64,000 nucleotides of DNA from 3-1-20CM-4-69-9 sp963833655. GTDB lineage: Bacteria; Actinomycetota; Thermoleophilia; Gaiellales; Gaiellaceae. The stretch covers positions 1 to 64,000 of the forward strand of contig CAWHYL010000005.1 in the NCBI GenBank assembly GCA_963833655.1, written 5' to 3'. The notes below the pieces were generated by a model. The model was not told the DNA's origin. It saw only the letters and a list, made by a program, of their open reading frames with translations, and ran no database searches. Made by a program: the position numbers and the translations under genes. Position 1 is the stretch's first letter. Each line of letters opens with the position of its first letter. Shown here piece by piece: positions 26,064-34,388 of the stretch.

Positions 26064-26449
26064 GCAGGCGGCTCGTCTTCGGCGAGCCGGCGCTGCAGCA
26101 CGGTCCGCGAAAGGATTCCGACGAGCCGCCCGTCCTCGAGCACGGGCACGCGCTCGAGGTCGTGCTCCTCGAGGGCGCGATACGCCTCGTCGAGCCCCAT
26201 GCCGGCGTCGAGGGTGAAGAGCGGCGGCTCGGCGATCTCCCGCAACGCGGTCGCGCGCGGGTCGCGGCCGGTCGCGACGATCTCCTGGACGAGTGTCTTC
26301 CGCGTCACGACGCCGACGAGCTGGCCGTCGTCGCACACGAGCACGGCGCGTACGGCGGGGTCGGACAGCCGCTCGCCCGCCTCCTGGGCCGAGGCGGACG
26401 CGTCGAGCGTGCCCGGCTCCGGCACCATCGCGTCGCGAACCTGGCTCAC
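26048..26449 (-). CDS. Two-CBS-domain protein
   Basis: The product has 133 residues and two CBS repeats: about 1-60 (VRDAMVPEPGTL, VRAVLVCDDGQLVGVVTRKTL) and 70-125 (LERVPVLEDGRLVGILSRTVL). CBS pairs bind adenine nucleotides and usually tune a partner enzyme. It starts within the stop codon of the glutamate dehydrogenase gene (GTGA), so it is translationally coupled to it. A role in adjusting that enzyme to energy state is a reasonable inference. Confidence 0.85.
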   Translation of the reverse strand: MSQVRDAMVPEPGTLDASASAQEAGERLSDPAVRAVLVCDDGQLVGVVTRKTLVQEIVATGRDPRATALREIAEPPLFTLDAGMGLDEAYRALEEHDLERVPVLEDGRLVGILSRTVLQRRLAEDEPPAQQQV

Positions 26450-27735
26450 GGATAGATCCCGCGCGCCTTCAACGCGCCCGCGACCTCGTTGATGCCGGCG
26501 ACGAGCGCCGCCTGGCGCAGCGAGATCGTCTTCTCCTCCGCGAGCGCCCACACGCGGTCGAACGCGTCGCCGAGCTTGTCGGCGAGACGGGCGCGGATCT
26601 CGTCACGCGTCCAGAAGAGGCGGCCGAGGTCCTGCACCCACTCGAAGTACGAGACGGTCACGCCCCCGGCGTTCGTCAGGACGTCGGGCAGCACGAGGAT
26701 GCCGCGCTCGCCGAGGATCGCATCGGCCTCGATCGACGTCGGCCCGTTCGCCCCTTCGACGACGAGCTTCGTCTGCAACCGCGGCGCGTTTTCCGCCGTG
26801 ATCTGATCCTCGAGCGCGGCGAGCACGAGGATGTCGCACGGCAGCTCGAGCAGCTCCTCGTTGCTGACGTGCTGAACGTCCGGGTACCCCTCGAGCGTGC
26901 CGTGTGCCGCGATCCACGCGCGAACGTCACCGAGGTCGAGGCCGTCCGGCGCGTAGACGCCGCCGGAGATGTCGGACACGGCTACAACGGACGCGCCCTT
27001 GCCCGCCAGCTCCTGCGCAGCGATGCCACCGACGTTGCCGAAGCCTTGGACAACACACGCCTGCTCGTCGAGGCGCCAGCCGAGCCGGCGGCAGGCGCGT
27101 TCCGCGACCATGACCACGCCCGCGCCCGTCGCCTCGTGGCGGAAGAGCGAGCCGCCGAGCGCCACGGGCTTCCCCGTGACGATCTCCGGGACGGCGTAGC
27201 CGACCTGCATGGAGTACGTGTCCATGATCCAGGCCATCGTCTGCTCGTTCGTCGCCATGTCCGGGGCGGGGATGTCCTCCTGCGGGCCGATCACGCCGCG
27301 GAGCTCGTTCGTGTAGCGGCGCGTGATGCGCTGCAGCTCGCCCATGGACAGCTCGCGCGGGTTGCAGCGGACGCCGCCCTTCGCACCGCCGTACGGCAGG
27401 CGTAGGAGCGCGCACTTCCACGTCATCCAGACCGCGAGCGCCGCGCACTCGCCGAGCGTGACGTGCGGGTCGTAGCGGATGCCGCCCTTCGTCGGGCCGA
27501 GCACGCTCGAGTGCTGCACCCGGTAGGCGGGGAAGACGCCTACCTGGCCGGCATCGCGGCGGATCGGCACCGCCACCACGACCGCCCGCTCGGGATAGCG
27601 CAGGCGCTCGACGATCGACTCGTTGACGTCCGCATACGGGATCGCCTGCTCGAACTGCCGCTGGGCCGTGCGGAAGAGCGGCGTGTCCCACTCGAGCTGC
27701 ACGTGGTCCGCGGACAGCTCCTCTAGCTTTGCCAC
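26446..27735 (-). CDS. gdhA: Glu/Leu/Phe/Val dehydrogenase, probably glutamate dehydrogenase
   Basis: The product has 429 residues, the length of hexameric bacterial glutamate dehydrogenases. Substrate-binding and catalytic lysines are in GPTKGGIRYDP and YGGAKGGVRCNP, with the catalytic Asp in PAPDMATNEQTMAW. The Rossmann motif is QGFGNVGGIAAQ. It catalyses reversible oxidative deamination of glutamate to 2-oxoglutarate with NAD(P). It leads a two-gene unit with the CBS protein. Leucine dehydrogenase is less likely given the length. Confidence 0.92.
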   Translation of the reverse strand: MAKLEELSADHVQLEWDTPLFRTAQRQFEQAIPYADVNESIVERLRYPERAVVVAVPIRRDAGQVGVFPAYRVQHSSVLGPTKGGIRYDPHVTLGECAALAVWMTWKCALLRLPYGGAKGGVRCNPRELSMGELQRITRRYTNELRGVIGPQEDIPAPDMATNEQTMAWIMDTYSMQVGYAVPEIVTGKPVALGGSLFRHEATGAGVVMVAERACRRLGWRLDEQACVVQGFGNVGGIAAQELAGKGASVVAVSDISGGVYAPDGLDLGDVRAWIAAHGTLEGYPDVQHVSNEELLELPCDILVLAALEDQITAENAPRLQTKLVVEGANGPTSIEADAILGERGILVLPDVLTNAGGVTVSYFEWVQDLGRLFWTRDEIRARLADKLGDAFDRVWALAEEKTISLRQAALVAGINEVAGALKARGIYP

Positions 27736-27758
27736 GCTCGGAGGCTATCCTGGCCTAC

Positions 27759-27846
27759 GCCGGGGTGGCGAAACTGGCGATACGCGGCCGACTTAAAATC
27801 GGTTGTCCCCCACGGGGGCGTGCGGGTTCGAGTCCCGCCCCCGGCA
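27759..27846 (+). tRNA. tRNA-Leu (anticodon TAA)
   Basis: 88 bases including a long class II variable arm (GTCCCCCACGGGGGC). Acceptor GCCGGGG pairs with CCCCGGC, the anticodon loop is CTTAAAA, the T-loop TTCGAGT, and the discriminator is A. CCA is not encoded. Confidence 0.97.
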
Positions 27847-27852
27847 CTCTCA

Positions 27853-28563
27853 CTACTCGCCGGCCAGGAACTGGTAGCGCGACGGGATCTTGGCCGGCGG
27901 CTTGCCGATGACGATCGCGATCTCGTCGTGCGGTTGCAGCACGTACCTCTGCGGGTTCCCGGTCTGCCGCTTGCCGTTCAGGTACCACTTGAGCCCGTTG
28001 CAGTACGAGCCCATGCAGCGCCCGTTCAGGAAGAGGCCCCACTCGGCGACGAACTGGCCCAGGCTGAAATGGTCGTTGGCCTTCGGCGACTCGACGTGGA
28101 TGACGCCTCGCGCGTCGTGCGTGTGCAGCTGCGTCAGATACTGCGCGCCGACGTTGATCCCGATCAGCGCCGGCACCCTGACCTTCTTGCCGTCGACGTA
28201 GATGTCGAGGTGCGAGTGGTAGTGCGTGTTGACGGCCTCCTGCGGAAGCGTCGTCAGCCCGAGCGCGCGTAGCCGGTCGGCCAGATACTGGTACTCGGGC
28301 GGCCAGGGCGCCTTCGTCTTCCTGATCCCCGGCAGGCGGTTGTAGCTCGCGACGTTCGCCGTCGTCTTCGAGCTGCTGCCGCCACTGCCGCGCGCGAGGA
28401 TGACGCCGATCACGATCGCCGCGACGACGGCGACGGCGCCCGCGCCGATCGCCGCGTAGAACCAGGGCGGTCGCGTCGAGACGCCTGCAGCGCGGCGTGT
28501 CTCGCGCCGCTGCGGCGCCTGAACTCGCTTCGGCGGCGGAGGAGTACGAACTTTCTTCGCCAT
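27853..28563 (-). CDS. Membrane-anchored protein with conserved histidine motifs
   Basis: The product has 236 residues. A basic, Pro-rich N-terminus precedes one membrane helix at about 35-58 (FYAAIGAGAVAVVAAIVIGV). The extracytoplasmic domain contains NTHYHSHLDIYVDG and LHTHDARGVIHVES, a His-rich pattern that could bind metal, then MGSYCNGLKWYLNGK. It belongs to a family often seen in actinobacteria with no assigned function. It is divergent from the small stress-like gene across a gap that holds a promoter and a terminator. Confidence 0.7.
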   Translation of the reverse strand: MAKKVRTPPPPKRVQAPQRRETRRAAGVSTRPPWFYAAIGAGAVAVVAAIVIGVILARGSGGSSSKTTANVASYNRLPGIRKTKAPWPPEYQYLADRLRALGLTTLPQEAVNTHYHSHLDIYVDGKKVRVPALIGINVGAQYLTQLHTHDARGVIHVESPKANDHFSLGQFVAEWGLFLNGRCMGSYCNGLKWYLNGKRQTGNPQRYVLQPHDEIAIVIGKPPAKIPSRYQFLAGE

Positions 28564-28644
28564 ATGCGCGCGTCAGGGTACCGACGAGCGGCGACGATCC
28601 GGCGGAAGGTCGCAACGTGCGCACTTTTTCGCACGCGCAGCCCC

Positions 28645-28674
28645 TTGACTGCCCAGCCGCAGCCCTCATATGCT
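28645..28674 (+). promoter_or_regulatory. Sigma-70-type promoter followed at once by a terminator
   Basis: TTGACT at 28,645-28,650 and TATGCT at 28,669-28,674 are 18 bases apart. Transcription would start near 28,680, exactly where the terminator hairpin begins. The arrangement fits an attenuated leader for the gene at 28,753, or a very short RNA. Confidence 0.5.
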
Positions 28675-28680
28675 GCGCGA

Positions 28681-28725
28681 GCCAAAGCCGATGAACCCTC
28701 GGGTTCGCCGGCTTTGGCGTTTTTT
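28681..28725 (+). terminator. Strong intrinsic terminator upstream of the small gene at 28,753
   Basis: GCCAAAGCCG pairs with CGGCTTTGGC. Inside, GAACC pairs with GGTTC. GTTTTTTG follows directly. It is the best intrinsic terminator in the window, yet it lies between a promoter and a start codon rather than after a gene on this strand. Confidence 0.85.
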
Positions 28726-28752
28726 GTGGACCTTTCGGGCACACTTCCTGCC

Positions 28753-28950
28753 ATGGGACTACTCGACAAGATCCTCGGACGGGGCAAGAAGGCCGCCGGC
28801 GACGTGATGGGCGACTCCTCGATGCGCCGAGAAGGCGCCGCGCAGGAGCGCGAGGCCAATGCGCAGGAGCGGGCCGAGCAGCACGAAGAGCTCGCCACCG
28901 AGCAGCGGCAGCAGGCGGCCGAGGCTCGCGTGGAGCGAGAAGGCAGCTGA
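28753..28950 (+). CDS. Small CsbD-like charged protein
   Basis: The product has 65 residues, very rich in Glu, Ala, Gln and Arg, and helical throughout after MGLLDKILGRGKKAAGDVMG. The opening and composition resemble CsbD/UPF0337 stress proteins, though the match is loose. It starts at ATG 28,753, 28 bases after a strong terminator, and is followed by a 15-bp hairpin, so it is a single-gene unit. Attenuation control is suggested by the upstream promoter-terminator pair. Confidence 0.6.
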   Translation: MGLLDKILGRGKKAAGDVMGDSSMRREGAAQEREANAQERAEQHEELATEQRQQAAEARVEREGS

Positions 28951-28953
28951 TCC

Positions 28954-28988
28954 GGTCGGACGGAGCCGCTCCGCGGCTCCGTCCGACC
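28954..28988 (+). terminator. 15-bp perfect hairpin after the small gene
   Basis: GGTCGGACGGAGCCG pairs without mismatch with CGGCTCCGTCCGACC around CTCCG, starting three bases after the stop codon. There is no T-run, as often in high-GC actinobacteria. It separates this gene from rmuC. Confidence 0.7.
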
Positions 28989-29013
28989 CCCGCTCTACCG
29001 TGCGTAGGCTCGA

Positions 29014-30282
29014 ATGGAGTTTGCGTTTCTCATCATCGGGCTTGCGCTCGGCGCAGGCATAGCGTGGTTCGTCGCCCGCTCGCGGCTGGGCGGGGAACTG
29101 ACGCGTCTGCGATTCGAGCTCGACCACGAGCGCGCCGTCGCCGATGAACGCGTCGCCGCCCTGACGCAGGCGCGCGAAGCGCTGTCGAATCAGCTCCAGG
29201 CGATGTGCGCCGAGGCGTTGCGCGGCAACAGCGAGCAGTTCATGCAGCTGGCGAAGACGCAGTTCGAGCAGCTCCAGTTGAAGGCGACCCACGATCTGGA
29301 GACACGGCACAAGGCCGTCGAGAATCTCGTCGCGCCGATCAAGGAATCGCTCGACAAGGTCGGAACCGAGGTCAAGACACTCGAGAACGCGCGACGGCAG
29401 GACGTCGGTCTCCTCAGCGGCCTCCTGCGCGGCGTCGCCGAGACGAACGAGCGGCTTCGCACGGAGACGAACAGCCTCGTCACGGCACTTCGTGCACCGT
29501 CGGTGCACGGCCGCTGGGGCGAGCTGCAGCTGAAGAACGCCGTCGAGGCTGCCGGGATGCTCGCGTACTGCGACTTCGTCGTGCAGGCCACCGGTCGCAA
29601 CGACGACGACGGGCTGCTGCGGCCGGACCTCGTCGTCCGGCTTCCGGGCGGACGCACGGTCGTGGTCGATGCGAAGACCCCCATCCAGGCGCTGCTGGAT
29701 GCGTCGCAAGCCGACGACGAGGCCGTACGCGCACAGCGCCTGGCCGACTTCGCCCGCAACGTCCGCGAGCACGTCGCCGCGCTGAAGGCGAAGTCGTACT
29801 GGAAGCAGTTCGAGTCGGCGCCGGACTTCGTCGTCATGTTCCTTCCCGGCGAGAGCTTCTTCCGCGCGGCGATCGAGCAAGATCCGTCGCTGCTCGACCA
29901 GCCGGCGCAATCCGGCATCGTCCTGGCAAGCCCCGCCACCCTGATCACGATGCTCCGGACGATCGCCTCGAGCTGGCGCGAGGAGCAGGTCGCGCAGAGC
30001 GCCCGCGCGATCAGCGAGCTGGGGCGCGAGCTCTACGAACGGCTCGGCACGATGACCGAGCATTTCGTGATGCTCGGGAAGAGGCTCGACGGCTCCGTGC
30101 AGGCGTACAACCAGACGGTCGGATCGTTCGAGCGCCGGGTGCTGGTCTCGGCCCGCAAATTCCCGGAGCACGGGGTCACGGCGCCGAAGGAGCTTCCCGA
30201 CGTCGCGCCGCTCGACAAGTCGACCCAGCCGCCGCAGACGCTCGAGCTCCCGGTACGCACCGAAGCCGCCGACGCGGCGTAG
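29014..30282 (+). CDS. rmuC: DNA recombination protein RmuC
   Basis: The product has 422 residues. An N-terminal membrane helix at about 2-20 (FAFLIIGLALGAGIAWFV) is followed by a coiled coil to about 150. The RmuC nuclease-like core contains GRWGELQLKNAVEAAGM and RPDLVVRLPGGRTVVVDAKT, the latter holding the PD-(D/E)XK-type acidic and Lys residues. RmuC limits sequence inversions at short repeats in E. coli; its biochemical role is not settled. It is flanked convergently by the eRF1-like gene. Confidence 0.93.
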   Translation: MEFAFLIIGLALGAGIAWFVARSRLGGELTRLRFELDHERAVADERVAALTQAREALSNQLQAMCAEALRGNSEQFMQLAKTQFEQLQLKATHDLETRHKAVENLVAPIKESLDKVGTEVKTLENARRQDVGLLSGLLRGVAETNERLRTETNSLVTALRAPSVHGRWGELQLKNAVEAAGMLAYCDFVVQATGRNDDDGLLRPDLVVRLPGGRTVVVDAKTPIQALLDASQADDEAVRAQRLADFARNVREHVAALKAKSYWKQFESAPDFVVMFLPGESFFRAAIEQDPSLLDQPAQSGIVLASPATLITMLRTIASSWREEQVAQSARAISELGRELYERLGTMTEHFVMLGKRLDGSVQAYNQTVGSFERRVLVSARKFPEHGVTAPKELPDVAPLDKSTQPPQTLELPVRTEAADAA

Positions 30283-30291
30283 CTCTCGGCC

Positions 30292-31425
30292 TCAGAACCT
30301 GAGGAGCGCGCCAATGCCTTCGACGGGCGCGAGGTCCTGCTGGTGCCGGATCGCCCACACCTCGCCGCCGTGGGCCAGCGTCTGATGGACAGCGAGATCG
30401 AGGCCGGCATCGGTCTGCTCGAGCGTCGTGCCGTCGAGCGGGCAGCTCCCGCCCGACGCCGATGCGCGGCCGCACGCGGGACAGCGGTACGCGGGATGGT
30501 CGGCGCCTTCCTGGAACAGCAGCACGTCGACACGCCCGTCCGACGCGGCCTCGAGCGTCTGCTCCCAGCCTGACGCCGCACGCGTGCCCCGGCCGGCGTC
30601 TTCGCGCCAGCGGGCGAGCACCTCGGCCTCGTCCTTCGCCTCCGCCCCCTCGAGCACCGGCGTGACCGCCTCCAGCAGCTGCGCCGGGCCGGCGTGCGCC
30701 TCGGCCGACGTCCACCCGACGACCGCGTCGCGCGCATCCGGCGCGAGCGCGTCGAGGAACTCCGAGCGCATGTCCTCCGAGGACACCACGACGATCTTCG
30801 GGACGTGCAGCCGCCGCCGGCTGCGGTCGAGCACCTCGGCGACGTCCTTCACGTGCTCCTGCACCAGCTTCTCGATGTGCCGCTGGTAGCGCGCCTGCGA
30901 CCACCCGCCCTGATCGTGCTGTCCCGGCGTCTCGTCGGAGTAGTCACCCATTTCCTGGAGGCGGCCTGCCTGCAGGCGGTACAGCTGTCCGGCCTCGCGG
31001 CCGACGACGGCGACGATCGTGCCGTCGGCGCGCGCGACGACGGGGACGAGCGGCGCCAGGAAGAGCTCGTGGCCGACCTTGAACCGGTCCGGAACGGTTT
31101 CAGGCAACGTGAGCGTCGACCAGAAGTTGTCCAGGCCGGCAGCGAAGATCGCGACCCCGTGAGCGCCGTCGCGATCGAACTCGTCGTCGAACCAGCGTCC
31201 GATCCGCTCGAAGTCCGACTTCAACGCGCCGCGCTGCTCGTGCGTGAGGTCCTTGCGGTCGATCTTCTCCGCGCTGTTCAGCAAGGCGTTCATCCGCGTG
31301 TGTGCGTTGCCGGCGGTCGGAACGTCGGACGGGTCGAGATTGAGGTACAGGCTCGTCGCGCAGCCGTTCTCGGCGCGGAAGCTCGCGAGCCGCCGCAGCG
31401 TGTTCCACGTCACCGTGTCGGCCAT
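30292..31425 (-). CDS. eRF1-like (baeRF / Vms1-related) protein
   Basis: The product has 377 residues. The middle domain carries HDQGGWSQARYQRHIEKLVQ, the conserved stretch of bacterial archaeo-eukaryotic release-factor relatives, where GGQ-like residues would enter the peptidyl transferase centre; here the loop reads GGWSQ. A C-terminal zinc-ribbon-like segment has CPAC and CPLDG. By family, such proteins are thought to release or hydrolyse peptidyl-tRNA on stalled ribosomes; activity here is inferred. The gene is divergent from the DUF488 gene by 34 bases. Confidence 0.75.
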   Translation of the reverse strand: MADTVTWNTLRRLASFRAENGCATSLYLNLDPSDVPTAGNAHTRMNALLNSAEKIDRKDLTHEQRGALKSDFERIGRWFDDEFDRDGAHGVAIFAAGLDNFWSTLTLPETVPDRFKVGHELFLAPLVPVVARADGTIVAVVGREAGQLYRLQAGRLQEMGDYSDETPGQHDQGGWSQARYQRHIEKLVQEHVKDVAEVLDRSRRRLHVPKIVVVSSEDMRSEFLDALAPDARDAVVGWTSAEAHAGPAQLLEAVTPVLEGAEAKDEAEVLARWREDAGRGTRAASGWEQTLEAASDGRVDVLLFQEGADHPAYRCPACGRASASGGSCPLDGTTLEQTDAGLDLAVHQTLAHGGEVWAIRHQQDLAPVEGIGALLRF

Positions 31426-31459
31426 CGCCTGCCCCTACCTACCATGGAGGCGAGATTGT

Positions 31460-31978
31460 ATGCATGCGTTTACCGTCGGCCATGGGATTCGCCCGCTGCC
31501 CGAGCTGATCGAAACGCTGCGCGACGCGAACGTCCGAACGCTCGTCGACGTCCGCCGCTTCCCCGGCTCGCGCCGTAACCCGCAGTTCAACCAGGGACCG
31601 CTGCAAGCCGCGCTCAACGAGGCCGGCATCGGCTACAGCCACGCGGTCGAGCTGGGCGGCCGCAGAAGCGGCGAGCCGGGCGAGGAGGAGTTCGCCTGCA
31701 TCCGGACCCCCGCGTTCCGCAACTATGCAGCCCGGATGCGCAGCGGCGCGTGGCAGGACGCGCTCGCCGTCGAGCTCGGGCGGCCGGCGCCGTGCTTCAT
31801 GTGTGCCGAGACTCCCTGGTGGAAGTGCCACAGGCGAATGATCGCCGAGCTCCTGACCGCCCGTGGGCACGACGTCACGCACCTGCTCGGCCCCGGGAAG
31901 AGCCAGCCCCACGCCCTCTACGATGAGAGTGAGATTCGCGGCGGGAAGCTCTTCCTTTGCGGCGCTTTCGTGGCCTGA
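31460..31978 (+). CDS. DUF488 family protein
   Basis: The product has 172 residues. It shows the family's opening FTVGHGIRPLPELIETL, LVDVRRFPGSRRNPQF and the cysteine-containing CAETPWWKCHRRMIAELL. The fold may be hydrolase-like; no substrate is known. Start ATG 31,460 has GGAGG ten bases upstream. Confidence 0.85.
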   Translation: MHAFTVGHGIRPLPELIETLRDANVRTLVDVRRFPGSRRNPQFNQGPLQAALNEAGIGYSHAVELGGRRSGEPGEEEFACIRTPAFRNYAARMRSGAWQDALAVELGRPAPCFMCAETPWWKCHRRMIAELLTARGHDVTHLLGPGKSQPHALYDESEIRGGKLFLCGAFVA

Positions 31979-32034
31979 GAGGAAGCTTCAGCCGACCGGA
32001 TTCGTTTAATACACCAGGAGGGAATCTTCAGGAC

Positions 32035-33003
32035 ATGACGACCAATGACGTTCGCGACGTGATCATCATCGGCGGCGGCCCGGCCGGGTACACCGCTGCG
32101 CTCTATGCCGCCCGCGCCAACCTCAGCCCGCTCGTGATCGAGGGCTTCAACTGGGGAGGGCAGCTCATGATCACGAGCGACGTGGAGAACTATCCCGGCT
32201 ACACCGACGGCGTGCTCGGTCCCGAGATGATGGCCGACTTCCGCCGCCAGGCGGAGCGCTTCGGCGCCGACTTCGTCACCGACGACGTCACGAAGGTCGA
32301 CTTCTCGGAGCGCCCGCACCGCGTCTGGGTCGGCGACGACGAGTACCGCGCCCACACGGTGATCGTCGCGACCGGCGCGAGCGCGCGCCAGCTCGGCCTG
32401 CCGTCGGAGCAGCGGCTGCAGGGCCGCGGTGTCTCGTACTGCGCAACCTGTGACGCGGCGTTCTTCCCCGACAAGCACGTGGTCGTGGTCGGCGGCGGCG
32501 ACTCGGCGATGGAGGAGGCGACGTTCCTGACGCGCTTCGCCGCGAAGGTCACGATCGTGCACCGGCGCGACGAGTTCCGCGCGTCGCAGATCATGGTCGA
32601 CCGCGCCCGCGCCAACGACAAGATCGACTGGGTCACGAACGCCCTCGTGGACGAAGTCCTCGGCGACGAGCGTGTGACCGGCATCCGCCTGCGCGACGTC
32701 AACACCGACGAGACGTGGGAGCTCGAGGCCGACGGCATCTTCGCGGCGATCGGGCACAACCCGAACACGGCGCTCTTCCTCGACCAGCTCGACCACGACG
32801 AGGCGGGCTACCTGATCACGCAGCCGGGCTCGACCGAGACCAACGTTCCCGGGGTCTATGCGGTCGGCGACGTCCAGGACCACGTCTACCGCCAGGCCAT
32901 CACCGCAGCCGGCTCCGGCTGCATGGGCGCGCTCGACGCGGAGCGCCACCTCGCCGCCATCGAAGGTCACCTGATGGCGGCCGAGGCGGCCCCCCGCCTC
33001 TAA
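32035..33003 (+). CDS. trxB: Thioredoxin reductase
   Basis: The product has 322 residues. The FAD-binding motif is IIGGGPAGYTAALYAARA, the redox-active disulfide is CATC (YCATCDAAFF), the NADPH motif is VVVGGGDSAMEEA, and the C-terminal FAD motif is VYAVGDVQD. It transfers electrons from NADPH to thioredoxin in the cytoplasm. AGGAGGG lies upstream of ATG 32,035. The CorA gene follows after six bases, probably in the same transcript. No thioredoxin gene is adjacent. Confidence 0.96.
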   Translation: MTTNDVRDVIIIGGGPAGYTAALYAARANLSPLVIEGFNWGGQLMITSDVENYPGYTDGVLGPEMMADFRRQAERFGADFVTDDVTKVDFSERPHRVWVGDDEYRAHTVIVATGASARQLGLPSEQRLQGRGVSYCATCDAAFFPDKHVVVVGGGDSAMEEATFLTRFAAKVTIVHRRDEFRASQIMVDRARANDKIDWVTNALVDEVLGDERVTGIRLRDVNTDETWELEADGIFAAIGHNPNTALFLDQLDHDEAGYLITQPGSTETNVPGVYAVGDVQDHVYRQAITAAGSGCMGALDAERHLAAIEGHLMAAEAAPRL

Positions 33004-33009
33004 GCGGTC

Positions 33010-33915
33010 GTGGCGCAATGGATCGACCTGATCGATCCGACACCCGCCGAGCTGCGCGAGAAACTGCCACAGGGTGTGCACGAGTCGGCACTCGCCCTGC
33101 TCGAGGCACCGCCGCAGCACACGGATGAGCCGCGACCGACGCTGCAGGCGCACGGCGAGTACGTCTTCGGGATCTTCCTGCTCGCGATAGCGGCGCCGAA
33201 CGAGGATCGCGTCTTCTACCAGGAGGTCGACGTCGTGCTGACGCACGACGCCCTGCTCACCGTGAGCAAGACGCCGTCGGGAGAGGCGCCCTACGATCCG
33301 CGGCCGGTGCGCGAGTCGTGCCAACCCGACGACAAGCCGGGCATGATGCTGTACCGACTCGTCGACGACATCGCCGAGCACTACCTCGACCTCGTCGACT
33401 CGCTGGACGACGAGATCGACGAGCTGGAGGACACGGTCGAGACCACTCCGGCGTCGGCGATACGCGACCGAATCGGCGAGCTGCGCCACGACCTGCTGCA
33501 CATTCGGCGCACGCTCGGGCCGACGCGAGACGCGGTCCGGCACATCGTCGACAACGTGATCGAAGTCGACGGCAGCGAGCTCTTCCCGCGCGACGTGGAG
33601 ATCGCTTTCAACGGCGCCTACGACAAGCTCATGCGCGCGCTCGACGGCTTGGAGCTGTCGCGCGACCTCCTCGCAGGGGTACGCGACTACCTCCAGGCCA
33701 AGATCGCGAACGACCAGAACGAGGTCACGAAGAAGCTGACCGTCATCGCGTCGGTCCTGCTCGTGCCGACGTTCATCGTCGGACTGTACGGCCAGAACTT
33801 CCGGCACCACTTTCCGGAGCTTTCCTGGCGCTTCGGCTACGCCTGGTCGTGGGGCTTGATCATCGTGACGACGATCCTTCAGCTCTGGTACTACCGCCGG
33901 AAGAAGTGGATCTAG
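33010..33915 (+). CDS. CorA-family magnesium/cobalt transporter
   Basis: The product has 301 residues. A cytoplasmic funnel domain with a long helix is followed by two C-terminal membrane helices (VIASVLLVPTFIVGLYG and GLIIVTTILQLWYY) and a basic tail. The selectivity signature reads YGQNF instead of the usual YGMNF, so the loop GMN is GQN here. Variants at this position occur in the family and may change ion preference. GTG start at 33,010. Confidence 0.88.
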   Translation: MAQWIDLIDPTPAELREKLPQGVHESALALLEAPPQHTDEPRPTLQAHGEYVFGIFLLAIAAPNEDRVFYQEVDVVLTHDALLTVSKTPSGEAPYDPRPVRESCQPDDKPGMMLYRLVDDIAEHYLDLVDSLDDEIDELEDTVETTPASAIRDRIGELRHDLLHIRRTLGPTRDAVRHIVDNVIEVDGSELFPRDVEIAFNGAYDKLMRALDGLELSRDLLAGVRDYLQAKIANDQNEVTKKLTVIASVLLVPTFIVGLYGQNFRHHFPELSWRFGYAWSWGLIIVTTILQLWYYRRKKWI

Positions 33916-33938
33916 CGCCGCTCGCTATTTTTGAGCTG

Positions 33939-34388
33939 GTGCCCTACTTCATCTGCCCGAACTGCAAGCAGCGCTCGATCGACCACGACGGCCTGCAGGA
34001 GATCGACAACGTTCCCGTCGCCTGCGACCGGTGCGGCTTCGGTTTCCTGTTCGGGCTGATGGACGACTACTACCCCGGCCCGAACACGGGGTTCGTCGTC
34101 TGCGACCAGCAGGGACGGGTCCTGGCGGCGGGCCGCGGCGTCTTCGAGCTGTCGGGCTTCCGCGAGGGGGAGCTCCTCGGCACCGACGTCGTCGAGCGGC
34201 TCGGCCTGCACGGCTGGAACGGGGAGCAGAGCCCGGCCGCGATCGCGCTCGAATGGGGCGTCCGGCGGCTCGGCGAGCAGCTCGAGCTCCGCACGCGCGC
34301 CGGCCAGACCAAGCCGGTGACAGCCGACTTCTTCCCCGCCTACGACGAGGACGGCGGGCTGCTCGTCGCGCTCACACCGCGCGGCTGA
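33939..34388 (+). CDS. Zinc-ribbon plus PAS-like domain protein
   Basis: The product has about 149 residues from GTG 33,939. Residues 5-35 form a zinc ribbon (CPNC, then CDRCGFG); about 45-145 look like a PAS fold (GFVVCDQQGRVLAAGRGVFE, then a substrate-side Trp). No output domain is present. The start is uncertain since no good ribosome binding site is seen. It follows corA closely and converges with the endonuclease III fusion gene, overlapping by 17 bases. Confidence 0.65.
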   Translation: MPYFICPNCKQRSIDHDGLQEIDNVPVACDRCGFGFLFGLMDDYYPGPNTGFVVCDQQGRVLAAGRGVFELSGFREGELLGTDVVERLGLHGWNGEQSPAAIALEWGVRRLGEQLELRTRAGQTKPVTADFFPAYDEDGGLLVALTPRG

